DNA of 64,000 nt from Flavobacterium cellulosilyticum (GTDB lineage Bacteria > Bacteroidota > Bacteroidia > Flavobacteriales > Flavobacteriaceae): positions 1 through 64,000 of the forward strand of contig NZ_SMFK01000002.1 in NCBI RefSeq assembly GCF_004349355.1, in the 5' to 3' direction. Positions 25,303 to 33,752 of this stretch are shown piece by piece. How positions within the stretch are numbered: position 1 is the stretch's first letter; every line of letters starts with the position of its first letter. The position numbers and the translations under genes were made by a program. The notes beneath the pieces are model-generated. The model did not search any database. It saw nothing but the letters and a program-made list of their open reading frames with translations, and was not told the DNA's origin.

Positions 25303-26940
25303 TTATCTCATCTTTTTGAAACTATAAGCATATATAAATGCGTGTATAATTGCAAAACCAATAGAGAAATAAAATAAGAATATTTCATCAACATTTACAT
25401 CTAAATGGTTAATATATGCTATGATTATCAAAGCTAGTACCATTCCTAGACCTGATGCAGAAACAGTTTTGTAATTTTTTAAACTAAAATTACCTTTATT
25501 TAAAACACTGTTTTTCATGCCGTAGAATAAGTAAAAATCAAAACCAATTATCATCCAAACGATAAGACGGATCCATGTGTCTAATGGTAAAAACACCATC
25601 ATAAACAAGCAAACAACAATACCTGCTATGGGTACATAAGGGACAAATGGTGTTCTGAATCCTCTTGGTGCATCGGGCATTTTTTTACGCATAATTAATA
25701 CGCCGACACATACTAATATAAAGGCAAATAAAGTACCTATACTGGTCATTTCTCCCACAACTCTTGCAGGAACAAATGCTGCAAAAACACTTACAATTAC
25801 CATGAACAGTAGGTTGTTTTTGGCTGGGGTTCTGAATTTTGAATGTACTTCTGAAAATACTTTTGGCATAAGACCATCTTTACTCATCGAGAAAAACACT
25901 CTACTTTGTCCCATCAACATCACCAAAATAACCGAAGAATACCCACCTAAGATGGCTAATAAAATTGCATTATTAAGCCAAGGATAAGCTGGAGTTATCA
26001 TTCCGTTCGGCCCTACATTCCCCATTGCTTCAACAGCAACAGCAACAGGAGCTATTCCATCTTTTCCTGCAAATGCCTGATAGTTCACAACACCTGTCAT
26101 AACGTGTGCAAAAAGTATGTATAAAATAGTGCATATTGCTAATGACAATAAAATGCCAATTGGCATATCTCTTTTCGGATTCTTGGCTTCTTGTGCAGCA
26201 GTCGAAACAGCGTCAAAACCAATATAAGCAAAAAACACAATCGCCGCAGCTCTGATTATCCCTGAAAAACCAAACTCACCAAATTTACCAGTGTTTTCAG
26301 GTATATACGGAGTATAATTTTCTGGACGGATATATTGCCATCCCACAGCGATAAAAACTAGGACTACAGATACTTTTAATAAAACAATAATACCATTTAC
26401 AAAAGCAGATTCTTGGGTTCCACGAATTAATAGAAAAGATACAACCATAACAATTATAACAGCTGGAATATTGATAATACCACCTTCAAAAGGAGAAAGC
26501 ATATAAGCATCATCGATATGTATTCCATAGCCACCTAAAAATTTTCCGAAATAACGAGACCAACTTATCGATACGGTTGCGGCTCCTACAGCATATTCTA
26601 AAACTAAATCCCAGCCAATTATCCAAGCGATAAATTCGCCCATAGTTGCGAATGAATAAGTATAAGCACTTCCGGCAACAGGAATCATTGAAGAAAATTC
26701 AGCATAACATAAACCCGCAAAAACACAGCCAAACGCGGCTACAAGAAATGAAATGGTTATTGCTGGGCCAGCGTTTGCTGATGCTGCTAATCCAGTTATT
26801 GAAAACAATCCAGCACCAATAATAGCGCCAATTCCAAGAGCAACCAATCCAGAGGCAGTGAGGGTTTTCTTTAATCCTTTTTCAGAATCAGCAGCTTCGT
26901 CTAAAAGTTGTGCTAATGGTTTTCTTTTCCAAATAGACAT
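25303..26940 (-). CDS. APC-superfamily amino acid permease
   Basis: This 545-residue protein has about 12-14 transmembrane segments and the signature of cationic amino acid transporter-like permeases. The first helix reads ASGLVALGIGAIIGAGLFSI; then FAGLCYAEFSSMIPVAGSAYT, and FFAYIGFDAVSTAAQEAKNP. It probably imports an amino acid with protons; specificity cannot be read. Its 3' end faces the PspC gene across a shared terminator. Confidence 0.9.
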   Translation of the reverse strand: MSIWKRKPLAQLLDEAADSEKGLKKTLTASGLVALGIGAIIGAGLFSITGLAASANAGPAITISFLVAAFGCVFAGLCYAEFSSMIPVAGSAYTYSFATMGEFIAWIIGWDLVLEYAVGAATVSISWSRYFGKFLGGYGIHIDDAYMLSPFEGGIINIPAVIIVMVVSFLLIRGTQESAFVNGIIVLLKVSVVLVFIAVGWQYIRPENYTPYIPENTGKFGEFGFSGIIRAAAIVFFAYIGFDAVSTAAQEAKNPKRDMPIGILLSLAICTILYILFAHVMTGVVNYQAFAGKDGIAPVAVAVEAMGNVGPNGMITPAYPWLNNAILLAILGGYSSVILVMLMGQSRVFFSMSKDGLMPKVFSEVHSKFRTPAKNNLLFMVIVSVFAAFVPARVVGEMTSIGTLFAFILVCVGVLIMRKKMPDAPRGFRTPFVPYVPIAGIVVCLFMMVFLPLDTWIRLIVWMIIGFDFYLFYGMKNSVLNKGNFSLKNYKTVSASGLGMVLALIIIAYINHLDVNVDEIFLFYFSIGFAIIHAFIYAYSFKKMR

Positions 26941-26968
26941 ATAATTGAGGTTTGTGATTATTAAAATT

Positions 26969-26976
26969 CAAATATA
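26969..26976 (-). promoter_or_regulatory. -7 element upstream of the permease gene
   Basis: TATATTTG on the minus strand fits TAnnTTTG, about 29 bases before the ATG. Confidence 0.5.
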
Positions 26977-27133
26977 TTGTTTTTTAAGATTGAGATGATA
27001 GAGTTCGCCGTGTTTTTTGAAATTTGTATTTTATTTTTAATATTTTTTCCTAAGTAAGTATAGGTTTGTTAAATATTTTTTTATTTTTAAAGTCTGAAAA
27101 CCAGTGTGTTCCAAATAAGCATAAATTATAGCG

Positions 27134-28018
27134 ATGACTTTCCAAGATATACAATCTTTTTTTAAGTTTTCAAGAGGACAGCGAGCTGGTGTTTTTCTAT
27201 TGCTTTTTTTAATTGTACTAGTACAAACAGTGTATTTTTTCTTTGATTTTAAAGTTCAGTCTAATAAATCTCCTGAAAAAGAAAAATGGATGTCTTTGCA
27301 AATTCAAATGGATTCCTTGAAAAAGGAAAAACAGGATTATGTTCCAAAAATATATCCTTTCAATCCTAATTTTATTACAGATTTCAAAGGGTATAAATTG
27401 GGAATGTCGGTTCAGGAAATTGATCGACTTCTTGCTTTTAGAAAAGAAAATAAGTATGTGAATTCGCCTGAAGAATTTCAACACGTCACAAAAGTATCCG
27501 ATTCGTTATTAATTGCCATTGCGCCATATTTTAAGTTTCCAGATTGGGTCAAAAACAAAAAAGAATTCAAAGAGAATAAAAAGTATCCCTTTACGGCTTT
27601 CGGCAAAAATGAAAAAATAGTTATAATCGACATCAATCAAGCTACTCAAGAAGATTTGATTAAAATAAAAGGAATTGGCGAGGTGATTTCACTTCGAATA
27701 TTAAAATTTAAGGGAAGTCTTGGGGGTTTTGTGTCAATGGAACAAATGAAAGATGTCTGGGGATTAACGCCAGAAGTAATTGAGAGTTTGAATACTCATT
27801 TTAAAATTACAGTGCTCCCAAAAGTAAATAAAATTGACATCAATAACGCGTCAATAAAGGAATTGTCTCAATTTCCCTATTTCAATTATCAATTAGCAAA
27901 ACAAATCGTAACTTTTAGAAGTATGAATGGAGATTTTAAAAATATTGAGGATTTAACAAAAATTAAAGGATTGTCTATTGAAATGGCAAATATTATAGCC
28001 TTATATTTGGACTTTTAA
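27134..28018 (+). CDS. ComEA-like helix-hairpin-helix protein
   Basis: This 294-residue protein has a single N-terminal transmembrane helix (about 18-38, GVFLLLFLIVLVQTVYFFF) and several helix-hairpin-helix modules. The clearest are DINQATQEDLIKIKGIGEVI near residue 170 and DINNASIKELSQFPYFNYQ near 238, the latter closing with LTKIKGLSIEMANII. An earlier degenerate module is near 85-130. ComEA-type proteins bind DNA outside the inner membrane during uptake, and this role is a fair guess. It is followed after 18 bases by the acyl-CoA dehydrogenase gene, which suggests no shared function. Confidence 0.85.
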   Translation: MTFQDIQSFFKFSRGQRAGVFLLLFLIVLVQTVYFFFDFKVQSNKSPEKEKWMSLQIQMDSLKKEKQDYVPKIYPFNPNFITDFKGYKLGMSVQEIDRLLAFRKENKYVNSPEEFQHVTKVSDSLLIAIAPYFKFPDWVKNKKEFKENKKYPFTAFGKNEKIVIIDINQATQEDLIKIKGIGEVISLRILKFKGSLGGFVSMEQMKDVWGLTPEVIESLNTHFKITVLPKVNKIDINNASIKELSQFPYFNYQLAKQIVTFRSMNGDFKNIEDLTKIKGLSIEMANIIALYLDF

Positions 28019-28036
28019 AACTCATATATTATTAGG

Positions 28037-29176
28037 ATGAACTTCGATTATAGCGAAACACAAACATTAATTGCGCAATCTATTAGAGATTTTGCTGAAA
28101 AAAATATTAGACCACATATAATGGAATGGGATGAAGCTCAAACATTCCCAGTTTCTTTATTTAAAAAATTGGGTGAAATGGGTTTTATGGGCGTTTTAGT
28201 CCCACAAGACTTAGGAGGTTCTGAACTGGGGTATCATGAATACATCACCATAATTGAAGAAATATCTAAAGTCGATCCTTCCATAGGGTTGTCCGTTGCG
28301 GCTCATAATTCCTTATGTACCAATCATATTTTGACCTTTGGTAACGAGGAGCAAAAGAAAAAATGGATTCCAAAATTGGCAACAGCTGAGCATATTGGAG
28401 CTTGGGGACTAACGGAACACAATACAGGTTCGGATGCTGGTGGAATGAATACCACTGCTATTAAAGACGGAGATCATTGGATTGTAAATGGGGCCAAAAA
28501 CTTTATTACTCACGGAAAATCGGGAGATATTGCAGTTGTTATTGTTCGAACGGGAAAAAAAGGAGATTCCAAAGGGATGACTGCTTTCGTTTTCGAAAAA
28601 GGAATGCCAGGATTTACTTCTGGAAAAAAAGAAAATAAATTAGGAATGCGTGCCAGCGAAACAGCGGAACTTATTTTTGATAATTGTAGAATTCCAGATG
28701 CGAATAGATTAGGAGAAGTAGGCGATGGCTTTGTTCAATCTATGAAAATATTAGATGGCGGAAGAATTTCCATTGGAGCTTTGTCTCTCGGAATTGCAAA
28801 AGGAGCTTATGAAGCAGCTTTAAAATATTCGAAAGAAAGATATCAGTTTGGAAAAGCAATTAGTGAATTTCAAGGAATTTCATTCAAACTCGCTGATATG
28901 GCTACTGAAATTGAAGCTTCAGAATTGCTTTTGCATAAAGCGGCTTTCTTGAAAAATAACAATCGTAATATGACAACACTTGGAGCAATGAGTAAAATGT
29001 TTGCTTCCGAAGTTTGTGTAAAAGTGGCCAATGATGCCGTTCAAATTCACGGAGGTTATGGCTATACGAAGGATTATCCAGTAGAGAAATTCTACCGAGA
29101 TTCTAAATTATGTACTATTGGCGAAGGAACTACGGAGATTCAGAAACTAGTGATTTCAAGGAATATTTTGAAATAG
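28037..29176 (+). CDS. Acyl-CoA dehydrogenase
   Basis: This 379-residue flavoenzyme introduces the alpha-beta double bond into acyl-CoA. The family signatures [16 protein letters not shown] (FAD/substrate region), [20 protein letters not shown], the C-terminal [20 protein letters not shown] and IGEGTTEIQ (the catalytic Glu precedes GTTEI) are all present. Length fits short/medium-chain members. Chain-length specificity cannot be deduced. It is followed by a terminator hairpin and then rpsU. Confidence 0.93.
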   Translation: MNFDYSETQTLIAQSIRDFAEKNIRPHIMEWDEAQTFPVSLFKKLGEMGFMGVLVPQDLGGSELGYHEYITIIEEISKVDPSIGLSVAAHNSLCTNHILTFGNEEQKKKWIPKLATAEHIGAWGLTEHNTGSDAGGMNTTAIKDGDHWIVNGAKNFITHGKSGDIAVVIVRTGKKGDSKGMTAFVFEKGMPGFTSGKKENKLGMRASETAELIFDNCRIPDANRLGEVGDGFVQSMKILDGGRISIGALSLGIAKGAYEAALKYSKERYQFGKAISEFQGISFKLADMATEIEASELLLHKAAFLKNNNRNMTTLGAMSKMFASEVCVKVANDAVQIHGGYGYTKDYPVEKFYRDSKLCTIGEGTTEIQKLVISRNILK

Positions 29177-29210
29177 ACAAAGAGAAAATAGACAAAGAGA
29201 TAATAGATTG

Positions 29211-29280
29211 AAAAGCCAAGAAGCGAGACCCGAGGCAAAGCCGAACAGAGCGAAGCTAAATTGTAGCTTGGCTTTTTTTG
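29211..29280 (+). terminator. Long hairpin with T-tract after acyl-CoA dehydrogenase
   Basis: AAAAGCCAAG pairs with CTTGGCTTTT about 40 bases later and ends in a T7 run. The loop holds GAGACCCGAGGC-like, smaller inverted motifs. Confidence 0.7.
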
Positions 29281-29330
29281 TTGCTGTTTGTTTTATTTTA
29301 ATCTGTCGTCTATTATATTTAATCTAAAAA

Positions 29331-29370
29331 AATAATTCATAATTCATAACTCATAATTCATAATTAATAA
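29331..29370 (+). repeat. AATTCAT 7-bp array in the rpsU promoter region
   Basis: AATTCAT, AATTCAT, AACTCAT, AATTCAT and AATTAAT run in phase and end one base before the TACTTTTG element, so they occupy the -33 region of the rpsU promoter. Confidence 0.75.
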
Positions 29371-29371
29371 T

Positions 29372-29379
29372 TACTTTTG
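29372..29379 (+). promoter_or_regulatory. rpsU -7 element
   Basis: TACTTTTG matches the Bacteroidetes consensus and would give a leader of about 23 bases that consists mainly of the Shine-Dalgarno sequence. Confidence 0.75.
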
Positions 29380-29392
29380 CAGCCTTAACGAG

Positions 29393-29402
29393 AGGAGGTG
29401 AT
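29393..29402 (+). promoter_or_regulatory. Exceptional full-length Shine-Dalgarno of rpsU
   Basis: AGGAGGTGAT is fully complementary to the conserved bacterial 16S 3' tail (ATCACCTCCT) and lies 6 bases before the ATG. Other genes in the window start without such a sequence. Confidence 0.92.
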
Positions 29403-29408
29403 AAAATT

Positions 29409-29606
29409 ATGTTAATTATACCAATTAAAGACGGAGAAAATATCGATAGAGCATTAAAGCGCTATAAAAGAAAATTCGACAAAACTGGAACTGTTCGTCA
29501 ACTAAGAGCGCGTACTGCTTTTATAAAACCATCAGTAACCAACAGAGCGAAAATTCAAAAAGCAGCTTATATCCAGAATATGAGAGATAATATGGAAAAT
29601 AGTTAA
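29409..29606 (+). CDS. rpsU: Ribosomal protein bS21
   Basis: This 65-residue small-subunit protein begins MLIIPIKDGENIDRALKRYK and has the basic RxLRAR core. In Flavobacterium johnsoniae ribosomes, bS21 is known to help hide the anti-Shine-Dalgarno tail of 16S rRNA. Its own mRNA carries a near-perfect Shine-Dalgarno at 29393-29402. That fits the published idea of feedback: ribosomes lacking bS21 have a free anti-SD and translate rpsU preferentially. A hairpin terminator follows at 29629-29674. Confidence 0.97.
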   Translation: MLIIPIKDGENIDRALKRYKRKFDKTGTVRQLRARTAFIKPSVTNRAKIQKAAYIQNMRDNMENS

Positions 29607-29628
29607 TTATTTTCTATTGCAATAAATG

Positions 29629-29674
29629 CCGTTAGTCATTAAAGTTTAATACCTTTGATACTAACGGTTTTTTT
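29629..29674 (+). terminator. rpsU terminator hairpin containing the next promoter
   Basis: CCGTTAGT (29629-29636) pairs with ACTAACGG (29660-29667), followed by seven T residues. The loop contains TACCTTTG (29650-29657), a consensus -7 element for the following recombinase gene. Confidence 0.75.
29650..29657 (+). promoter_or_regulatory. -7 element of the xer recombinase gene
   Basis: TACCTTTG lies 17 bases before the ATG at 29675, so the leader would be only about 10 bases. Confidence 0.6.
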
Positions 29675-30571
29675 ATGGCTACAAACAAAGATGCTTTTAG
29701 AGATTACTTACAAATGGAGAAAAAATATTCTCCACATACCGTAAATGCGTATTTGAATGATATACAGTACTTCGAATCATTCAATAAAAACCAATTCGAT
29801 CAAGATGCTATTGATAAAGTAAATTACAGTCAAATCCGAAGCTGGATTGTTTCGCTTGTAGACGATTCAATTTCCAATGTAACAGTCAATCGAAAAATAG
29901 CTTCCTTAAAAGCATTTTATAAGTTTTTATTAAAAACAAAACAAATAGAGGTAAGTCCGTTATTGAAACATAAGGCTTTAAAAACTCCAAAAACACTTCA
30001 AATTCCATTTTCAGTAAAAGAAGTGGATGATGTTTTGAGTCTAATTCCAAAACCCGAAGGTTTCGATGAAATAAGAAATAAACTAATTATTGATTTATTT
30101 TACACCACAGGAATTCGAAGAACCGAGTTAATATTTTTAAAGACACATAATATTAATGCTGCTTATAGTTCAATAAAAGTACTCGGGAAAAGGAATAAAG
30201 AAAGGATTCTTCCTGTTTTGCCAATTATTTCTGAGCAATTAATTTTGTATTACAATGAAAGAACACGTTTAGAGTTAATTACGGAAAATGACAATTTTTT
30301 TATCACAAATAAAGGGTTAAAATTAAGTGAATCCTTTGTGTATCGTTTAATAAATTCTTACTTTAGTACAGTCTCCGAAAAGGTCAAAAAAAGTCCCCAT
30401 ATATTAAGGCATACATTTGCGACTCATTTATTAAACAACGGAGCCGATTTGAATTCAGTAAAAGAATTATTAGGACATTCAAGTTTGGCATCGACACAAG
30501 TATATACACATAGTAGTTTGTCAGAGCTAAAAAAAGTATATGAAGATGCTCATCCAAGAAATTTAAAATAA
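29675..30571 (+). CDS. xerC: XerC/D-type tyrosine recombinase
   Basis: This 298-residue site-specific recombinase has the size and layout of XerC/XerD, which resolve chromosome dimers at dif. The N-terminal SAM-like core-binding domain has the MEKKYSPHTVNAYLNDI segment. The catalytic residues are the Arg in TTGIRRTEL, Lys in VLGKRNKERILP, HxxR in HILRHTFATHLL, His in LLGHSSLASTQ and the Tyr nucleophile in VYTH. It lies between rpsU and hpf, a housekeeping context. XerC versus XerD cannot be decided here. Confidence 0.9.
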   Translation: MATNKDAFRDYLQMEKKYSPHTVNAYLNDIQYFESFNKNQFDQDAIDKVNYSQIRSWIVSLVDDSISNVTVNRKIASLKAFYKFLLKTKQIEVSPLLKHKALKTPKTLQIPFSVKEVDDVLSLIPKPEGFDEIRNKLIIDLFYTTGIRRTELIFLKTHNINAAYSSIKVLGKRNKERILPVLPIISEQLILYYNERTRLELITENDNFFITNKGLKLSESFVYRLINSYFSTVSEKVKKSPHILRHTFATHLLNNGADLNSVKELLGHSSLASTQVYTHSSLSELKKVYEDAHPRNLK

Positions 30572-30604
30572 TTCAAGCAGTGTTTAACCAATAAAAATTT
30601 GATT

Positions 30605-30907
30605 ATGAAGGTAAATGTTCAGGCGGTCAACTTTAATGTTGATAGAAAACTAGTAGATTTCGTTCAGGAAAGAATGGACAGATTAGAGAAGTATTATGAT
30701 AAAATTGTATCTGCAGATGTTTTTTTGAAAGTAGAAAACATGAGTGACAAGGAAAACAAGTTTGTCGAAATCAAAATTAATGTTCCAGGTGATGATTTTT
30801 TAGTAAAAAAACATTGTAAGACTTTTGAGGAAGCAGTGGAGATTTCGGCTGAATCTCTAGAAAGATTATTGGTAAAAAGAAAAGAAAAAATACGAGACCA
30901 CATTTAA
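30605..30907 (+). CDS. hpf: Short ribosome hibernation-promoting factor
   Basis: This 100-residue protein matches the short HPF/RaiA (sigma-54 modulation) family: VQAVNFNVDRKLVDFVQERM, KIVSADVFLKVEN, and a basic C-terminal helix RLLVKRKEKIRDHI. Such proteins bind the 30S A/P sites and form or stabilise inactive ribosomes in stationary phase. Start ATG 30605 is preferred to an ATT/TTG-led extension two codons upstream. Confidence 0.9.
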   Translation: MKVNVQAVNFNVDRKLVDFVQERMDRLEKYYDKIVSADVFLKVENMSDKENKFVEIKINVPGDDFLVKKHCKTFEEAVEISAESLERLLVKRKEKIRDHI

Positions 30908-30932
30908 TATTAATTTTTTTTAAAAAAATGTT

Positions 30933-30961
30933 TTGATTGAGAGATAAAATTTCTACATTTG
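30933..30961 (+). promoter_or_regulatory. Promoter of the tRNA-tuf operon
   Basis: TTG (30933-30935), an 18-base spacer and TACATTTG (30954-30961) match the Bacteroidetes consensus. Confidence 0.85.
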
Positions 30962-30962
30962 C

Positions 30963-30990
30963 AGTCCGTTAGAAATAGCGGACTTTTTTT
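30963..30990 (+). terminator. Hairpin with T-tract between promoter and first tRNA
   Basis: AGTCCG pairs with CGGACT (30979-30984) and a seven-T run follows. It could end hpf transcripts. The left arm overlaps the expected start point of the tRNA promoter, so new transcripts should escape it. Confidence 0.65.
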
Positions 30991-30999
30991 ATTGATTTT

Positions 31000-31073
31000 G
31001 CCAGCGTAGCTCAGTTGGCTAGAGCAGCTGATTTGTAATCAGCAGGTCGTGGGTTCGAGTCCCTCCGCCGGCT
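31000..31073 (+). tRNA. tRNA-Thr (anticodon TGT)
   Basis: The sequence folds as a cloverleaf with an acceptor stem GCCAGCG/CGCCGGC (one A-C mismatch), a D arm GCTC...GAGC, an anticodon stem GCTGA/TCAGC around TTTGTAA (anticodon TGT), and a GTTCGAG T loop. No CCA is encoded. Confidence 0.93.
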
Positions 31074-31081
31074 CTAAAAAT

Positions 31082-31196
31082 TGGAGATTTCTGAATGTAG
31101 ATTTTAGATTTCGATGCGTAAAGGAAAAAGTATTTTAGAATGATGGAATGTGGTTTTAGAGTAATCTAAAGTCTAAAATCAGAAATCTAAAATAAA
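31082..31196 (+). repeat. Inverted 7-bp arrays between tRNA-Thr and tRNA-Tyr
   Basis: The left arm (31085-31112, units like AGATTTC, TGAATGT, AGATTTT, AGATTTC) is nearly the reverse complement of the right arm (31163-31189). Together they could form a stem of about 25 bp around a 50-base loop in the primary tRNA transcript. Confidence 0.8.
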
Positions 31197-31197
31197 A

Positions 31198-31278
31198 GGG
31201 GAGATACTCAAGCGGCCAACGAGGGCAGACTGTAAATCTGCTGTGTGAACTTCGCAGGTTCGAATCCTGCTCTCCCCA
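31198..31278 (+). tRNA. tRNA-Tyr (anticodon GTA)
   Basis: A class II tRNA of about 81 bases with acceptor GGGGAGA/TCTCCCC, anticodon loop CTGTAAA (GTA), a long variable arm (TGTGTGAACTTCGCA region) and T loop GTTCGAATC. No encoded CCA. Confidence 0.94.
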
Positions 31279-31287
31279 CAAGAATGA

Positions 31288-31363
31288 ATTTTAGAATTTA
31301 GATTTTAGATTTAAGATTGTTGTTAATCTGAAATTTAATTTTTAAAATCATAAATCTAAAATG
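31288..31363 (+). repeat. Inverted 7-bp arrays between tRNA-Tyr and tRNA-Thr
   Basis: Left units of the TTTAGAT type are followed by right units of the AATCTAA/TAAATCT type. In E. coli the equivalent cluster carries a tRNA-Gly at this position; here only the repeat is present. Confidence 0.75.
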
Positions 31364-31371
31364 AACTCTCT

Positions 31372-31443
31372 GCCGACTTAGCTCAGAGGTAGAGTGCTTC
31401 CTTGGTAAGGAAGAGGTCACGGGTTCAATTCCCGTAGTTGGCT
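31372..31443 (+). tRNA. tRNA-Thr (anticodon GGT)
   Basis: Cloverleaf with acceptor GCCGACT/AGTTGGC, anticodon stem CTTCC/GGAAG around TTGGTAA (anticodon GGT), and T loop GTTCAAT. No encoded CCA. Confidence 0.94.
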
Positions 31444-31499
31444 CAAGAAAGAATAAATTTGAACACTAATAAATTAATTAAGATTAAAAACTAAGTAAA

Positions 31500-32687
31500 A
31501 TGGCAAAAGAAACCTTTAACCGTAATAAGCCCCACTTAAACATTGGAACAATTGGGCACGTGGATCACGGAAAAACAACTTTAACTGCAGCAATAACTAA
31601 AGTGTTATCTGATGCTGGTTACTGTCAAGCAAAATCGTTTGATCAAATTGATAATGCTCCAGAAGAAAAAGAAAGAGGTATTACAATTAATACATCTCAC
31701 GTAGAGTATGAAACTGCTAACCGTCACTACGCACACGTTGACTGTCCTGGTCACGCGGATTACGTAAAAAACATGGTTACTGGTGCTGCTCAAATGGATG
31801 GTGCTATTCTTGTTGTAGCTGCAACTGATGGACCAATGCCACAAACACGTGAGCACATCCTATTAGGTCGTCAGGTAGGTATTCCTAGAATGGTTGTATT
31901 CATGAATAAAGTGGATATGGTTGATGATGAGGAATTATTAGAATTGGTTGAAATGGAAATTAGAGACTTATTGTCTTTCTATGAATATGATGGTGACAAC
32001 TGTCCGGTTATTCAAGGTTCTGCTTTAGGAGGATTGAATAGTGATCCAGCTTGGGTACCAAAAATCATTGAATTAATGGAAGCTTGTGATACTTGGATCG
32101 AAGAGCCTATTCGTGATACTGCAAAACCTTTCTTAATGCCAGTTGAAGATGTATTTACGATTACTGGACGTGGAACTGTTGCTACAGGTCGTATCGAAAC
32201 TGGTATTGCTAATACAGGAGATGCTGTTGAAATCATTGGAATGGGAGCTGGTAAATTAACTTCTACTATTACAGGAGTTGAGATGTTCCGTAAAATCCTT
32301 GATAGAGGTGAAGCTGGAGATAACGTAGGTTTATTGTTAAGAGGTGTTGATAAAGAATCTATCAAAAGAGGAATGGTTATCATTAAGCCAGGATCAGTAA
32401 AACCACACGCTACTTTCAAAGCTGAGGTTTATATCTTGAAAAAAGAAGAAGGTGGTCGTCATACACCATTCCATAATAACTACCGTCCACAGTTTTACGT
32501 TCGTACAACTGACGTAACAGGAGTTATTACTTTGCCAGAAGGAGTTGAGATGGTAATGCCAGGAGACAACTTAACTATTAATGTAGCTTTATTAAGCCCA
32601 ATCGCAATGAATGTTGGATTGCGTTTTGCTATCCGTGAAGGTGGTAGAACTGTAGGTGCAGGTCAGGTAACTGAGATTGTAGCTTAA
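31500..32687 (+). CDS. tuf: Elongation factor Tu
   Basis: This 395-residue GTPase brings aminoacyl-tRNA to the ribosome. The G motifs are [10 protein letters not shown] (G1), the DxPGH motif [12 protein letters not shown] (G3) and NKVDM (G4). The effector region is [16 protein letters not shown]. It lies downstream of three tRNAs and upstream of tRNA-Trp and secE, the classic bacterial arrangement. Expression should be very high, and the codon use is cleaner than in neighbouring non-ribosomal genes. Confidence 0.99.
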   Translation: MAKETFNRNKPHLNIGTIGHVDHGKTTLTAAITKVLSDAGYCQAKSFDQIDNAPEEKERGITINTSHVEYETANRHYAHVDCPGHADYVKNMVTGAAQMDGAILVVAATDGPMPQTREHILLGRQVGIPRMVVFMNKVDMVDDEELLELVEMEIRDLLSFYEYDGDNCPVIQGSALGGLNSDPAWVPKIIELMEACDTWIEEPIRDTAKPFLMPVEDVFTITGRGTVATGRIETGIANTGDAVEIIGMGAGKLTSTITGVEMFRKILDRGEAGDNVGLLLRGVDKESIKRGMVIIKPGSVKPHATFKAEVYILKKEEGGRHTPFHNNYRPQFYVRTTDVTGVITLPEGVEMVMPGDNLTINVALLSPIAMNVGLRFAIREGGRTVGAGQVTEIVA

Positions 32688-32704
32688 TTATATAAATAAG
32701 TATA

Positions 32705-32738
32705 AGCCAGTAACGCCTTATGGTGTTGCTGGTTTTTA
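32705..32738 (+). terminator. Hairpin with T-tract after tuf
   Basis: GCCAGTAAC pairs with GTTGCTGG and is followed by T5. It probably reduces read-through from tuf into tRNA-Trp and secE. Confidence 0.7.
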
Positions 32739-32745
32739 TTAACAA

Positions 32746-32816
32746 ACGGGCGTAGTTCAAGGGTAGAATAGCGGTCTCCAAAACCGTTGATGGGGGTTCG
32801 AATCCCTCCGCCCGTG
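32746..32816 (+). tRNA. tRNA-Trp (anticodon CCA)
   Basis: Cloverleaf with acceptor ACGGGCG/CGCCCGT, anticodon stem GCGGT/ACCGT around CTCCAAA (anticodon CCA) and T loop GTTCGAATC. It is followed by secE, as in many Bacteroidetes. Confidence 0.94.
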
Positions 32817-32834
32817 CTAATAAAACAAATCATC

Positions 32835-33029
32835 ATGAAAGTTGTTAATTACATATCAGAAGCATTTGAAGAATTAAGATTAAATGTGTCTTGGCCAGAA
32901 TGGGCAGAAGTACAACGTTTAACTATTGTTGTTGCTGTTTTCTCCGTGATATTTGCTTTGGCAACTTGGGGAACAGATGAATTTTTCGCAAAAACATTGG
33001 CTGGTTTTTTTAACTGGATAAAAGCATAA
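32835..33029 (+). CDS. secE: Preprotein translocase subunit SecE
   Basis: This 64-residue inner-membrane protein completes the SecYEG channel. The conserved amphipathic helix (EAFEELRLNVSWPEWAEVQ) precedes one transmembrane helix (about 28-50). The ATG at 32835 is right because a longer frame would translate tRNA-Trp. nusG follows after 10 bases. Confidence 0.95.
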   Translation: MKVVNYISEAFEELRLNVSWPEWAEVQRLTIVVAVFSVIFALATWGTDEFFAKTLAGFFNWIKA

Positions 33030-33039
33030 TTTTTTTGTT

Positions 33040-33591
33040 ATGGCAGATAATAATATGAAAAAGTGGTACGTAGTTCGAGCAGTAAGCGGTCAAGAGAATA
33101 AAGTGAAAGCTTACATCGAAACCGAAATCGCTAGATTAGGAATGGGTGATTATGTTTCTCAGGTATTAGTTCCTACTGAAAAAGTAGTAACTGTAAAAGA
33201 TGGAAAAAAAATTGTTAAAGACAAAGTGTATTTTCCAGGTTATGTAATGATTGAAGCTAATCTTGTTGGGGAGATACCCCATATTATTAAATCTATAACA
33301 AGTGTAATTGGTTTTTTAGGTGAAATAAAAGGAGGAGAGCCAGTTCCATTAAGGCTTTCTGAAGTAAATAGAATGTTAGGAAAAGTAGATGAATTAGCGG
33401 TAAATGCTGATACACGAGCAATTCCATTCAATTTAGGAGAAACAATAAAAGTAATAGATGGTCCTTTCAATGGTTTCAATGGGACTGTTGAAAAAATTAA
33501 TGAAGAAAAACGTAAACTGGAAGTAATGGTTAAAATTTTCGGTAGAAAAACACCATTAGAATTAGGGTTTATGCAAGTAGAGAAGGTCTAA
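33040..33591 (+). CDS. nusG: Transcription antitermination factor NusG
   Basis: This 183-residue protein binds RNA polymerase and couples it to ribosomes or Rho. The NGN domain (KKWYVVRAVSGQENKVKAYI) is followed by a KOW domain (GETIKVIDGPFNGFNGTVEK). It is cotranscribed with secE. The stop codon TAA is the first part of a 15-bp repeat (GTCTAAAGTC...), described separately. Confidence 0.97.
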   Translation: MADNNMKKWYVVRAVSGQENKVKAYIETEIARLGMGDYVSQVLVPTEKVVTVKDGKKIVKDKVYFPGYVMIEANLVGEIPHIIKSITSVIGFLGEIKGGEPVPLRLSEVNRMLGKVDELAVNADTRAIPFNLGETIKVIDGPFNGFNGTVEKINEEKRKLEVMVKIFGRKTPLELGFMQVEKV

Positions 33592-33665
33592 AGTCGTAAA
33601 GTCTAAAGTCATAAAGTAAAAACATATAGTTTTTAAATTCTTTAAGACATTTGACTTTTAAACAG
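33586..33665 (+). repeat. GTCTAAA-type array with inverted arm between nusG and rplK
   Basis: GTCTAAAGTCGTAAA and GTCTAAAGTCATAAA are two 15-bp copies beginning in the last codons of nusG. An inverted arm (CTTTAAGACATTTGACTTTT) follows after about 25 bases. The same unit family recurs at 40125-40200. Confidence 0.75.
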
Positions 33666-33752
33666 TAAGACCATTAATAAGTATAATTTTGTTACATATA
33701 TAATAAACCACATTTTCGCTTCCAATGAGAGTGTGTTAAATTTTTTAAAAAA

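Noticed and set aside
32787..32834. N-terminal extension of secE
   Set aside because: It would translate the 3' half of tRNA-Trp.
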